From positions 264,509-328,508 of the forward strand of contig MNCI01007988.1 of NCBI GenBank assembly GCA_015680685.1: DNA of 64,000 nt, given 5' to 3'. Positions 44,445 through 56,037 of this stretch are shown here, piece after piece (the stretch's first letter is position 1; the number at the start of each line of letters is the position of its first letter). The notes under the pieces were generated by a model. That model was not told where the DNA came from. It worked only from the letters and a program-made list of their open reading frames with translations, and ran no database searches. A program made the position numbers and the translations under genes. Source of the stretch: Gnetum montanum (taxonomy: Eukaryota > Streptophyta > Gnetopsida > Gnetales > Gnetaceae).

Positions 44445-44459
44445 CAAAAAGGGAGATAT
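44445..44459 (+). other. polypurine tract of element E
   Basis: CAAAAAGGGAGATAT just before the 3' LTR. Confidence 0.65.
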
Positions 44460-45606
44460 TTTTGACCTTTTGATATGTCAAAACATTAATAAAAATGGAG
44501 TACACGAATGTTTGTGTGGTTGTTGTATTTGTAGGATAAGAACTTAAATTGAGAAATATATAAGATTTCAAGAAAGCATGTGGGAGTTCAAGAGCATGGA
44601 CAAGGAATGAAGATTTCAAAGTGCAAAGGGAACTGAAGAAAGATGTCTCCAAGAAATAGTAGATATCTTGGCTAAAGAAAGGAAGAATTAGTGAAGATGT
44701 CATGCTGAAAAAAAGGAAAAAAAAAAAAAACTAGATGTATACTATCAAACAAATATGTCTCTAAGAAATAGCAAACTTCTTGGCCGAGCTGAAGGTTGCT
44801 TAGAAGAAGACATATTTGAAAAATTGCAAGCATCTTTTTGGTGAGAAATACATCTTCACAAATATGTCTTTCCTGTGGAGAAGACGTCTTTCCAGAATGA
44901 AGGTTTAATGCAGAAAGGCATCTCAGTCTCAAAGAAGACATCTTTAGTGATCATTAGATAGTTGTTGCATGAATTCTAAGGTGATTTTGGAAACATATTG
45001 GCTATAAGAAGACTTCATTCCATTGGGAAATGGCCAAGCATTGTGTACTATCAATAATCATTATCAAGTAATCGTTGTATACATCATTCTCTTATTATTG
45101 TTCCTCATTGTACTACCTTTTGTTTATTGTAAGTGGTCAAAGTGAGATGTATCTTAAAGTACAAGGATTAGCAAATTTAGTTGCATTCTTTCCTTGTGAT
45201 TTTTGTTCTCTTTTGTTGTCCTATGCGGTTGATGTGCTTCTTGTAGGAAAAATTCTTATTTGAGCTTGAGTGTTGGTGTAGCACCATAACACTCTTAAGT
45301 AGAGCTCAAGTTGTAAATGTTGTGGGATCTTGAAAATCACATTCTAAGCTTATTGGGACCGTTCAAGGTTGAGTGGATTTGTTGTGTTGAATCAGCTCAG
45401 AGTGGAGCTTATTGCTTGTATAGGATGTGGTATCCTTCAAAGAAAATTTTGAAAGCAACAAAGTCCAAAGGTATGCTAGCAATCGACCCTCTGAGTATGG
45501 ACTACCCAATTTGGGAAACCATGTTAAAATTTGGTGTGTGCTTTGGTTGATTATTTTTTGTTTTGGGGAATTTATTCATCCCTACTTCTAAGTTCAACGA
45601 TCCTCA
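44460..45606 (+). repeat. 3' LTR of element E
   Basis: Starts TTTTGACCTTTTGATATGTC (the initial TG has become TT) and ends TTCAACGATCCTCA. The octamer motifs are more decayed than in the 5' LTR (for example CATCTTCACAAATATGTCT in place of the perfect palindrome). Confidence 0.92.
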
Positions 45607-45639
45607 CTTGCATTACTTTTTCTTGTAGCATAAAAGGAC

Positions 45640-47545
45640 ATGAATTGAACTTGTGAACCTATCAATGATAATTGTGATATAACATTAGAAGATTGTCATA
45701 CAACAGATTTATAAATAATATTAGAATAAATAATGGCATGATAAATTTTTTTACAATATTCCAAGCTAGAATATATTCCTTCTTATATTTTCCTTTTAAA
45801 GCAAATAAGGCTTTCATACTAGTTGCAACTCTTTAAGGGATGCATTGATCCTATTTGTAATTATAGGAGGATTCTAGGTCAATATATTTGTAAGAAAAAA
45901 TTATGTGTACATATTCAAGTCCTATAGTAAAGTTGTACTTTTTATTTTATATGTCACAAATCATAATTTTTATTTTTAGATATTAACTTTCATTCTTAAA
46001 TTTTGAAAAAAGTTATTAAGAATATTGAGCATTTGTTGAAATAATTATTTTAAATTTAAAATTAAGGCAACATCATTAGCTTAGAGTAAGAGTCTGATAG
46101 GAGTGCTTCCAATTGTAATTGTTAAATGAGTTGGTATTTTATGCATTCATTCTTTAAGTTTATCAATAAAAATACCAAATAGAATAGGAGAAAGATGACA
46201 TACTCGTTGAACACCAACAAAACTATTAAATAAAATTCTTTCTTTTCTATTTGTAAATTGAATGCATACCTCTTTATAAAGTTTTTGAATAGTTAATAAC
46301 TATGTGCTAGGAACTTATAAATTTTTTAAGCATGTTTATAACCTTCTTTGAATGATAAAATCATAGGCCATAGAAAAATCTATAAAGAAGATACAAGTTT
46401 TCTTGTATGAAAACTTTGCATTATCAATAAGATACTTTGAAGTGATGAGATGGTCTATAGTAGAATGTTATCACTTGAATTTGCTTGTGAAATTTTATGT
46501 ATTACATTTTCTTCACTTTATCTTCTAAGCATAGATTCTAGTGCTTAAAAGAAAGGTAAAAATATTGCTCATTACAATTAGTCTATGATTATTTAATTTT
46601 TTTTGCCTTTTCTAAAGAGCATAACTACTTTATTGATGCACTATTTCTTTTTCAATCCCACTTGTATAGCCAAATTTAACTTCTTTCATATAGAATTCCA
46701 TACCCATGGTTCTTCCTATTTAAGCATTTCTTCATATAAGCTATTTAAATCAACAACTTTTCTTGATGATATTCTTTTATCCTATGCATTGTGTCATCAA
46801 AAGAAATGAATAATGCATTATCATTGTTATGAAAATCTTCTAATCTATCATCACCATGAAATAAAGATTGATAAAAATTTTCAATATCTTTGATAGAGAA
46901 AGCATAATGTATTCTTCTCTTACTTTAAAATTAATGCCAAAAATATTTGGGATCTTTCTTGAACATTTCTAATAAAATATTATGTATTTATCTCTTAAGT
47001 TCCCTCTTCTTAGCTTAAGTCAAAGCTACGTCAATAGTCTTTAGTCACTTCTAAGTCATTAATATTATTCTATTTTTCTTAAATTCTTCATCAAGGCATT
47101 ATTTATTGTTTGTATTTTGATATTTTGAAAGGTTTAGGGTAGTTGTAATGATATTTTCTCTAAGAATCACACTTGGATTCTAGATCTTTTGAATTTTATT
47201 TTAAATATTCTTCTTCATTTTTGTAGTCATTCTAAGGTGCTTTCACTTCCTAAAATATCTAATATACTATGTATCTATTAATAACATGATGTATAAAGAG
47301 AAATGCTAGGATTCAATTATTTATTCATCAATGTAAAAACATTTGATGTTGCTAAAATTATTTAGGCTAGAAAGAGAAAAATTAGTATTAGAGCTACTTT
47401 GTGGTCTTTAAAAAATGAAGCCACCTAATTTTTGATATTTATTAATGTTATTTAAAACTAATATATCTTATCCTTATTCCCATTCTAACAAATGTTTTTC
47501 CTGGAATTGATTCTTTATCTTTAGAGCATCAATACAATTCCACAC
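45640..47545 (-). pseudogene. LINE ORF2, reverse transcriptase part (LINE-2 of window)
   Basis: On the minus strand: AYDFIIQRRL near 46370, IQKLYKEVCIQ, FVGVQRVCHLSPILFGIFID (relatives have GVKQGCPLSPTLFGLYID), then TIGSTPIRLLL followed by ANDV near 46090 (relatives have YADD, so the catalytic Asp pair is reduced to ND), and the downstream LRMKVNI region near 45990. Stops and frameshifts are numerous. The 3' end appears to be near 45640, close to the right end of element E, so E may have inserted near its tail. Confidence 0.75.
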
Positions 47546-48060
47546 TTTTCTGATATATTAAAATGCCTTAAGAATTTTAGTGACTAATAGGAATATGATT
47601 AGATCTAATTCTAACATTAAATTCACCATATATATAATTTTTTCCTCTTGCAAAACTAATAGTATGTATGTGAAGGAATTGAAAGGAAAATTTCCATGAT
47701 AAACCTTCTTATTCATAGAGGTAAGCATCTCTAGGTGCAAAGTTATAAAAAGCTAAAAATAAAAAATATTTTTGTGTAATATTTTTAGCCAAATATATTA
47801 ACTATATCCATCTACCTTATTTATTTGGACATATTTATGAAGAATATTTTGAATTAAAATAGCCAAACCTCAAAAAAATATTCCATGATCTATATTTCTT
47901 ATGTAAGGCAAAGATAAAACAAAATAATTTGAGACAAAATTTTTTTGAGTCTTCAGTTTCCATGTCTTAATAATACTAAAGATGTCAAATTTATTAAAGA
48001 AACACATATTATATAACACTATTCCTTTATCTACTGCTAATCCATGAATGTTTAAAATCT
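47546..48060 (-). pseudogene. LINE ORF2, endonuclease part (LINE-2)
   Basis: Minus-strand motifs typical of the apurinic endonuclease domain of LINEs: LAFYNFAPRDAYLYE near 47725 and ARGKNYIYGEFNVRIRSNHI near 47600, matching the conserved GDFNAR motif with Glu and Val substitutions. It lies upstream of the RT in the correct order. Decayed, with stops. Confidence 0.65.
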
Positions 48061-48970
48061 ACAATGAAGATATTTTATATCTTCTTTATGAAATTTTTTA
48101 AATATTTAGTTTTTGTATTTATTATATTACGTCTTGCATTCAAAAATGATATAAAAACTTTTTGATCTTACTTCTTTGATTTTCCTTAATTTTATAGATC
48201 TTTTTGTAAGCTTCCTTTTCGTGAGATCTTGATTAATCCAAATTTTATAATCCTTTAAATCATTGCAATGCCTCCAAACTTTGGATGTATTATTTGTGTT
48301 ATAAAATTTGATAAAAATGCACCTAGGTTTACCATTTTAAATCCAAATCAAATTGCTTCCTTTATTTTAGACAAATTAATGTGCATGATGTCATTTATGA
48401 ATGTTGTCAGTTCTTGAACTAGGTTTTCATTTTCTTTTTCTTCTATTCCAACATAATGAAGGTTACATACTTTTTTATTTATTTATTTTATCTAGAAGTT
48501 TACATTTCACAAAACCCATATGTGCTTCTTCACTGATTTTCTCAAATTGCTTCTTTGTTAAATCCATTGCAATAATAACTTTAAATATAGCAATTTTAGC
48601 TTTCATGTAATTATTTAGTGATTTATTTTAGCTAATCATCATTTTAATTTACTTTAATTCTAGCCTCCCAAGTAGTAAACTTGGATTTCAATGAATTAAT
48701 CTTCTAACACATCTCCATATGCATTGATAAATCTTTATGTTTTTCCATCATCTCCTCATTCATTGTAACCTTCAAACTTTTCTTTCATATTTCAATTTTG
48801 AAACTTGAATCATATTATGGCTTTGTCATCTAGATTTCATTTTGAAGTCTTGAAATTAGAGTAGTTGTTTGTGTTCTAGCATAGATCAAAACCTTCTTTT
48901 GAAATATAGATCTACTTGTTGTGTACTACTTATGAGATCTTATTACTTCTATTGAACCCTGACTTGCCAT
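48061..48970 (-). pseudogene. LINE ORF1 (L1-type coiled coil plus C-terminal domain)
   Basis: ATG on the minus strand at 48970-48968 gives MASQGSIEVIRSHK, followed by a helical stretch with stops, then NGKPRCIFIKFYNTNNTSKV, WRHCNDLKDYKIWINQDLTK and RKLTKRSIKLRKIKEVRSKS (about 48155-48335). This last region matches the RNA-binding C-terminal domain of L1-type ORF1 proteins (a stretch like RP-I-F-----K--VL--A--LK-T-I-I-EDLT). Its place directly upstream of the endonuclease supports a near full-length LINE. Confidence 0.6.
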
Positions 48971-50228
48971 AGTGCTTTTCTATTATGTCTAGTCTATTCT
49001 ACTTTGAGTTGTCCTACATAACTACTCTATCCTACCCTATGTTTCCCTACCTATTTTTATATAGGTTACTAGTTAGTACCCAAGAGGTATTTCAAGGATC
49101 AATGTTGGGAATATTTCATATTAGAAATAAAGTAAATATTGCAATTTTAAAATTAGGCTACATGTGTTTTATGAACTCTAGTCATTAATTAGCATCATAC
49201 ATACTTGATAACCCTTTTATTAAAAATCATCCATTTTCTTCACCAACATTTGGAAGAAAGAGCCAAAGATGGAGATCCTACTGAATAGGAGAAGAAGTCA
49301 AAGTCAAGCCTATGCGACCTTTCAAATTTTCATATGCTATTTTTCTTCTAGGTTTTCATTTCTTTTGGATTATATCATTAGTTGAAGCCATTTTAGAAGA
49401 TCTTAGTCATATGAGGGTTTTGGTTAGCAATGTTTTCTTCCAAGTATAGAAATTTATTATAATATTTTTAATGAATTTTGGATTTACAAGTTTAATGTAC
49501 ATTTTTTAATAGAATATGTTTAAGAGAATGTAGTTTGAGATGATATTTCTATAATATGAGTTTGGACCTATATTTATATTATTTCAATGAGATTTCATTA
49601 TGAATTTCATTTTGATTCAAATTATTCTATATTTTCTTTATTTATATTAACTTTATAATATTTTTGCATGGTTTTTAATTCATTTTAGATCTTTTAGTTC
49701 TAATTCCTTCTCTTGCAACTTGCATGTTGAAGGATAAAATTTTTTACTCTTGTTGGCTTTGATTACAAGGTGTTTTTCTTGAGGCTAAATAATCGTTGTA
49801 ACTTCTATTGTGACCCTAGGAACTTTTATACTTGCACATGTGAAAATGTCACTTAGACCAAAAATGTAGTATTGACATTGAAGAATGGAGGAGAAAAAAA
49901 GATAAAACCTTAATTGTAATTTTGAAATCTTATAGGAATATTCAGAATAACATATAATAAACAATTTGTTTCATTATGCTTCCCCACCATCATGGGTTTT
50001 GATTTGTTTTAATATATATTTGGGAACCAATATTTTCTATTTGATGATTCTTATATGTAAAGTGTCTCATAGTAAGTATCTCTTGGTTTTGTTGATAATT
50101 CTTATATATGAAGCATCTCACAGTAAGTATCTTTTTATTTGATGAAGCTAGCATACAGTGAATGGGATCCTAAGCTATTTGATAGTCATTTACTATTTAC
50201 AATAGTATGGAAAGCCTTTATACAATTT
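48971..50228. other. AT-rich stretch, no gene seen
   Basis: May include the 5' end of the LINE. Contains a short duplicated phrase (TATGTAAAGTGTCTCATAGTAAGTATCT at about 50054 and its near repeat at about 50104). No coding signal recognised. Confidence 0.45.
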
Positions 50229-51292
50229 TGTTGAACTTTTGGTATGTCAAAACCTTAGAGAGAATAGAGAATGTAGAATGTGTATGTGTGATGATAATTT
50301 TGCAAGACCATGAACAAAGAATTTAAATGAAGATCCAAGACTTCAAGAATGAGATCCACGATGAGATGTTGAAACAAAGAGTAAGTGGACAAGATAAGAT
50401 CATGTATGAAAATGAAGTCAATGAATCAAATGAAGATGTTCCAAAGATTGTCAAGGTGTCAAATTTACAAGGAGTACATCAAGATCTCAAATTGTCAAAG
50501 AATTGTAGATGTATGGGAAAAACAATAGATGTCTATCTTTAAGAATAGACATCTATGAGTAGACATCTACACTTATAGGGAGATGTCTCTCCTACATTGG
50601 AGCTATTCATAATTAGACATCTCATCATCAAAGTAGATGTATATACTAACCATTAGATAGCCATTGCATGAATTCTAAGGAGCTTTTGAAAACTCCAAGG
50701 GTATACAAAAAAGTAAATTTCTTGGAAATTATGCAAGTACTATAATTATCAAATCAATTTAAGGCTACTTAAAGAAATCTTATGATTTCTCTTCATTGTA
50801 TTATGATTTTCTTGTATTGATTATATTGATCTTTAAGTATAAGTAATTTGTAAAATAAGTTACACTCTTTTCTTGTTCCTTCTCTTTCTTTCTTATAACC
50901 TTGTAGGATTGATGTGCTTCTTGTGAGAAGACATCTTCATTGAGCTTGTCTGGACCCTACAAGGTTGATTTATTTTGTGGTAACAAAACACTTCGGTATG
51001 AAGCTCACGTTTGTAAAGGTTGTGGGATTCTCTATACCACATATTGAGCTTGTTGGGACCTTGGGATGTTAAGTGGTTTTGTAGTGATGAAACACTCTAG
51101 AGTGGGGTTCAAAGCTTGTAAAGGGTGTGGTATTCTTCAAATCACATTTTGAAGAAACAAAGTAGATTCTACCCTCCAAGTGTAGATGTACCCAGGTTGG
51201 GGAACCACATGAAATTTTTATTTATTTTTTATGGTTGAAGCATTTTAACTTGGAAAAATTATTCAACCTCCTTTCTAAGTTCTCGATCCTCA
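50229..51292 (+). repeat. 5' LTR of element F
   Basis: Starts TGTTGAACTTTTGGTATGTC and ends TTCTCGATCCTCA, aligned with both LTRs of E. Octamer cluster AGACATCT/AGATGTCT at about 50515-50645. Contains an open frame (50327-50542) that is LTR sequence, not a gene. Confidence 0.9.
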
Positions 51293-51294
51293 AG

Positions 51295-51307
51295 TGGTAT
51301 CGAAGTC
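51295..51307 (+). other. primer binding site of element F
   Basis: TGGTATCGAAGTC, two bases after the LTR. Close to TGGTATCAGAGC, the plant copia site complementary to initiator methionine tRNA. Confidence 0.75.
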
Positions 51308-51348
51308 TAGTACTCTTAAGTTCGTATTTAATGTTTAAAGAGTGAATA

Positions 51349-53190
51349 ATGGAAGGAATGTTTTACACCAAGCCATTGATGTTTGATGAGTTTGACTTTC
51401 CATATTAAAAGGCAAGGATGCAAGGATTCTTTGAATCCATGGATTTTGAATTGTAGGAGTTAATTCTTAAATGCTACACACTCTCCATCAACATCACCAC
51501 AAAAGCATCAAGCCATGAAGCAAATGGACTTTCGAAGAAAAAGATAAGTTCATGTATGACTCAAAAGCAAAAAATTATTTATATTGTGCATTGAATAAAT
51601 TTGTATTTAATAGAATATATGAGTGTAAAACCACCAAGGAAATATGGGAAACCTTAGAGACAACTTATGAGGGCACCTCTATAGTTAAAAAATCAAAACT
51701 TCTAGTATTGCAAAACAAATATGACAAGGTTAAAATCAAGGAGAAAAGATTAAGGATTACTTCTCTAGGACAAATGATCTTGTTGTAGTAATTAGAGGGA
51801 TGGTCAAGGACTTGCCCGAAAGTGATATAATTATAAAGATGATTAGAACTTTATAGCCCAAGTTTAAATTGAAAGTTACCACCATGGAAGAAATCAAAGA
51901 CTTTTCAATGCTGAAATTTGAAGATCTTCAAAGTGCTCTTATTGCTTATGAGATAAATCTCATAAGTGAAGGAGCTATAAAAGAAAATTACATCATCCTA
52001 AAATCTACATCAAAGAAGAATAAGTTAGTTAAACAAGAAACAAATAGTAAAGATAAACTAACCCTTATATCAAGGAGAGTCTAAAGACTTCTTGCAAGGA
52101 AAGGAAGAAGATCTAATCAACTAGGCCCTAATTAATCCAAAGGTAAAGAGAAAGGTAAGAATTTTACAAATTCAAATTTTAATGAATTTTCTATAGAATG
52201 TTGGATTTATGATGGAAGAGGCCATGTGGCCTCCGAATGTCCTAGTACTTATAGGTTATAATAGAAAGATAAAAATGAAGCTAATTCGAAAAAGACAAAC
52301 TTCTATACTAGTTGGAATAATAGAGAACAAAGTGAGGAAGAGGTAGATGATGCTAAAAAGGACTCACATATTTTTTGCATGGATTTCATAGAAGATGACA
52401 AGAACACAACTAAAGATGATGATCAAATAATTGAAACTGATGAGAAAAGCTATGACCTATTGTGTAATTAGTTCTTTTCATTTTAAAATCTTTGTCTAAA
52501 GCTAAAGAAGGATTTAAAGAAAAAGGATTAAGATTTATCTCTACTTAACAAAAAATATTTAAACCTCTTACACGAGAACTTAGACATAAAGGTTGAGAAC
52601 AAAAGCTAACCTTGTCGTATGAGTAGATTAAAAAAGAACTTGTAGATACCAAACTTATGAATGAAAGACTTGTCTAGGAAAAGGAATCCCTTCGCATACT
52701 TCCAGGATAAGGAAGAAGTTCATATGATAAAATTTTGCTGGGATGTTCTCAACAAGAAGAAGCATCTAGACAAACTTCATCCAAACAAAAGGCTACTCTA
52801 AAGGTTGAAGTATTAATAGGCACCTCATCCAAACAAAGGGTAGCTCTAAGGTTTGATCACTTTAACTAAAATTAAAAGGTTAGATGTTATTATTGTGGTA
52901 GATTTGGGCATAAGTAATGGAATTGCAATTTAAAATATTTCCACATGAACACTTGGTGATATCATAAGACTTCTTAGTCTTACCTAAATGCACCTAGAAA
53001 GGTAATTTTACAAGACAAAAAGGAACGGAAGACAAATCAAAAGGGTAAGGTGAATACAAAGGTGTGGAAAATTAAGTGAAAAGAAGAAAGTGAAAAAATT
53101 ATCACAAAAAATTTTGTGAAAGGAAGCTAGACATTAGAAATATAAGAAATTTTTATGAAAGGAGGAACTTCAAAATAAGAACCTCATTTC
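51349..53190 (+). pseudogene. gag: gag of element F
   Basis: Copia-type gag parallel to E. Starts ATGGAAGGAATG; motifs ARMQGFFESMDFEL, SKAKNYLYCALNKFVFNRIY, CKTTKEIWETLETTYEGTSI and KLLVLQNKYDKVKIKEKR, then FEDLQSALIAYEINLISEGA. The first zinc knuckle near 52199 reads CWIYDGRGHVASEC (second Cys now Tyr). A second, better kept knuckle CYYCGRFGHK..WNC is near 52880. Shifts and stops are present, but long pieces (51552-51788 and 51869-52084) remain open. There is no gap in this copy. Confidence 0.88.
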
Positions 53191-53334
53191 CAATCTCCTT
53201 AGGCATCTTGATCTCCATTAGCAAGCAAGATAAGTAGAGGGAAGTTTTCATTTTCCCATCTCATTTAAAATCCTTGGAGAACTATAATCCATGGTAGCTA
53301 TCTTATAAACATCTCATATCTCATAACATTGCCT

Positions 53335-53490
53335 ATTTAGATGTCTACCTATAGACTTCCATCATTAGACATCTACATAGGAAGATAGACATCTACTCAT
53401 AGATGTCTACATCTAGAGATATATGTCTATCTAGGTTTTAGCTAGGCTTGGGATAGACATCTACTAATCAACTTAGATGTCTAGAATTTT
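53335..53490. repeat. AGACATCT/AGATGTCT motif cluster between gag and env-like ORF of F
   Basis: Seven or more octamer copies in both orientations (AGATGTCTACC, TAGACATCTACATAGG, TAGACATCTACTCATAGATG and others), at the same position as in E. Confidence 0.85.
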
Positions 53491-53529
53491 GTAAAAACCC
53501 AATGAAATCCATGATTATATATACGTAAC

Positions 53530-53927
53530 AGTTCATTTTTTCCGCATTCTTTATTATCCAAGTGTAGACTACTAAGAAAAGATGAACAAGGCTTCCACAA
53601 TAGTGGCAATTTGTGCATGTCCTTGTAGATTAATTTCTCATAGAAAGATTGGAACTTGTAGGCCTCCTTCACGAAAGAGCAAGAAGTCCAAGGGAGCATC
53701 ATCAAGCATTGCCAACAAATATTTACCTTTATTTTGATCCACCAAATCACAACATAGATTTATGGTAACTCACTCCATTTCTATAGTTTTTAAGATATCC
53801 CTTTTCTTTTAGTAGTGTTGTTAGAAGGAGCTAATGACATTTTTACAAGTGTTAAATTTAGTGTCCTTTATATCCATGAACTTTTGTATTCATGAGATTC
53901 TCATTAAAACACCACTAATAAAGTGCA
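53530..53927 (+). pseudogene. start of env-like ORF of element F (cut by G)
   Basis: MNKASTIVAICACPCRLISH then RKIGTCRPPSRKSKKSKG, parallel to the MAYKKVGTSRAPTKKKSKG leader of E. Ends where LTR G begins. Contains stops. Confidence 0.6.
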
Positions 53928-55301
53928 TGTTGTAATCTTTTTGGCTTTTTAACCTTCACCTCTATACTTAAGGCTAGATTTTCATTAAAAATTATGAGGT
54001 TGGAAGCCCATGAGCTACAATATCATATGTTTGAACTTTTGGGGCTGAAAAATGCCCCATAAGTTATCATATCCTCACTTCCTAAGTGGAAAAATCATAC
54101 CATGTCTATATTTGGACTTGTGAAGGTTAAGAATATTTTAGAAATTGCCAAATTTGACATTTTCATGGGTTTTATATTGGACATAGCCTCACTATGCTAG
54201 AACTACCTACACCCAATGTTAGAGTTGTTGGGTTTTCATTTTCCTAGAAATGGCCACCATAGTTCCCATTACCTTTAGCATGGATGCCATAAGGTTAGTG
54301 TTGGAGTTGTGGGGTTTCTGCTTTTTTCATAAAAGCTAGTGTTGGAGTGGTTGGGGATTTGTTTTTCTAGCTAGGCCAACGTTTCTCCAACAATTCCAAT
54401 GTTTCTCCACTACTTCTAGCATAGTTCCATGATGTCAGAATTGTTCCAATGAGGCTAGCATAGATGGGCGAAGCCAACATTATTGGAAAATTCCTTTTAC
54501 TATTTATAATATCTAGCATGGTTTTGGTGACTTGGGTGCATCAAAACATGTCATATATGAAAAACTATGTTGGAAATTATGGTCTTCCATGCAAATCAAA
54601 CTACTTTGTTAGTAATCATGGTAGAAAATTTCAACACCAAAACTAGTAACCAAGAGATCTATAAGAAAAAATATCAAATACTTTGGATAGGTTTCATGCT
54701 TCTTCAACTGGACAACATTTGCAACCTTGAACACTTGAGACCTTTGGCATTTTGTAAGACTTTTGGAGAAAATTGACAACTACCTAGGAATTAGAGACTC
54801 TCAACATAGTTTCACTATAATAAAAGCCAAATACCTCATTTACCACCTCCTTTCTATTCACTAACACTGTAGATCTAAGCTAAAAACCCCCTAAGGAGTT
54901 TTGGAAATTAAGGTTGTAATGTATCCAGATTGTGGGTCTAACTACAGAACACAACCTGCTGGCTTCAATAGGCTTTAAGCTTCACCCAACCAAATTCCTT
55001 CTATATTTGGGCACATAATTTGTACAAATTTGAACTCATATTCCATTATTATAATACATTTTCAGTTTTTTTAGTGTGAAAATCTATTTTTCATTCATTT
55101 CTATGAATTCTCATAGATTAGATCTATATTACCATTTTACATTATTTGCTACTATTTAAACTTCCTAAGTCCTTGGGTGATCGACAATACCATCCAGGGT
55201 GTCTTGGATCCTATTTCTCAAAGGCCCTTGGGATCTAGGGTTAAAACTATTCCACCTACAATTCTTAGTTTTTCTTAGTAATTTATTTTTTAGATGCTAT
55301 A
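53928..55301 (+). repeat. 5' LTR of element G
   Basis: Matches 60185-61935 in its first half: CATGAGCTACAATATCATAT, then a TTTTGGGGCTGAAAAATGCC segment and TTTCATGGGTTTTAT. Starts TGTTGTAA and ends GATGCTATA, before a PBS-like site. Related to LTRs A and B through the segment ATACCATCCAGGG near 55189 (compare ACCATCCAAGGCACT in A at 1853). No TATA box was found, unlike in the second copy. Confidence 0.78.
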
Positions 55302-55307
55302 GTTTTT

Positions 55308-55325
55308 TGGAACTAAAAGGAGGTG
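55308..55325 (+). other. primer binding site of element G
   Basis: TGGAACTAAAAGGAGGTGC-like, the same position and pattern as TGGCACTAGAAGGAGGGC of A and H, more decayed. Confidence 0.65.
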
Positions 55326-56037
55326 CTTTATCCAAGCTCTTCACCAAATCCTACTTTATTCCTTCTAAAATAAATTTTTTCCTCTTTACAAGCCTAGACT
55401 ATTAAAATTTATAACAAAATCTCTACTAAGAAAAACCAATGTTGCTACCCATTTTCCTACAACCAATACCTAACATATTAGTTGTAGGTGATTTGGGTTT
55501 TCACAAAATTTTCATAGTAGTTGTTGGATTTTTGAAAGCCAGCATGGTTGCCAACAAAACCTACCATTTTTCCTAGTTGAAACTTACCTTTGTGTCTTCC
55601 AAAGCTTAGTGTAGCTCAACTCAAATCATCCAAACTCTCTACTATGAAATTTTATTGCCAAAGCCAATGTGGTTTCACCTACAACTCTAGTGTAGCTTCT
55701 GGAAAAAGAAACATTTTGCATTTATCTTTTTAAAACTAGTGCAACTTTTTAGGAGGAGATATGTTTATAAAATTTTTTTTGAGAAAGGAAATTGATTGCT
55801 TACCCCCTCTAGTGTAGCTATTGTTGTCAAAGCTAGCATAGTTGGTTTTACAAGCACTAAAATTATCATATTTTTCCTAAGTGCAGTGCATACCACTACC
55901 ACTACAACTTGCACTACACTTGCAATTGTAGTTACAATCATTTTCTAGCCAAAACCCTTTACACCTTGGGCAATTCCACTTGTTATAATTTTTATTTAAT
56001 TAATTACAAATATTTTTTAAACCAAAATTAAAAATTA
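55326..56037 (+). other. leader of element G
   Basis: No gene seen; repeated phrases such as TAGTGTAGCT and TTTTTCCTA without a strict unit. Confidence 0.45.

Larger units (their letters stand above)
39024..45606 (+). mobile_element. copia-like LTR retrotransposon E lacking pol
   Basis: About 6.6 kb with LTRs 39024-40153 and 44460-45606, near-matching 5-bp flanks (CTTAC/CTTGC) and a PPT. The 4.3-kb interior holds a copia-type gag (UBN2-like) and a second, env-like ORF, but none of the protease, integrase, RT or RNase H motifs expected of copia elements. The relative F (50229-53927) has the same gag-then-env-like order. It would need pol proteins from another element to move. Confidence 0.85.
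50229..53927 (+). mobile_element. copia-like element F (relative of E, cut by G)
   Basis: 5' LTR 50229-51292, PBS, gag and the start of an env-like ORF, then interrupted at 53927 by the LTR of G. The remaining part and the 3' LTR are not in the window. Gag is followed directly by the env-like ORF, so pol is missing here too. Confidence 0.85.
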
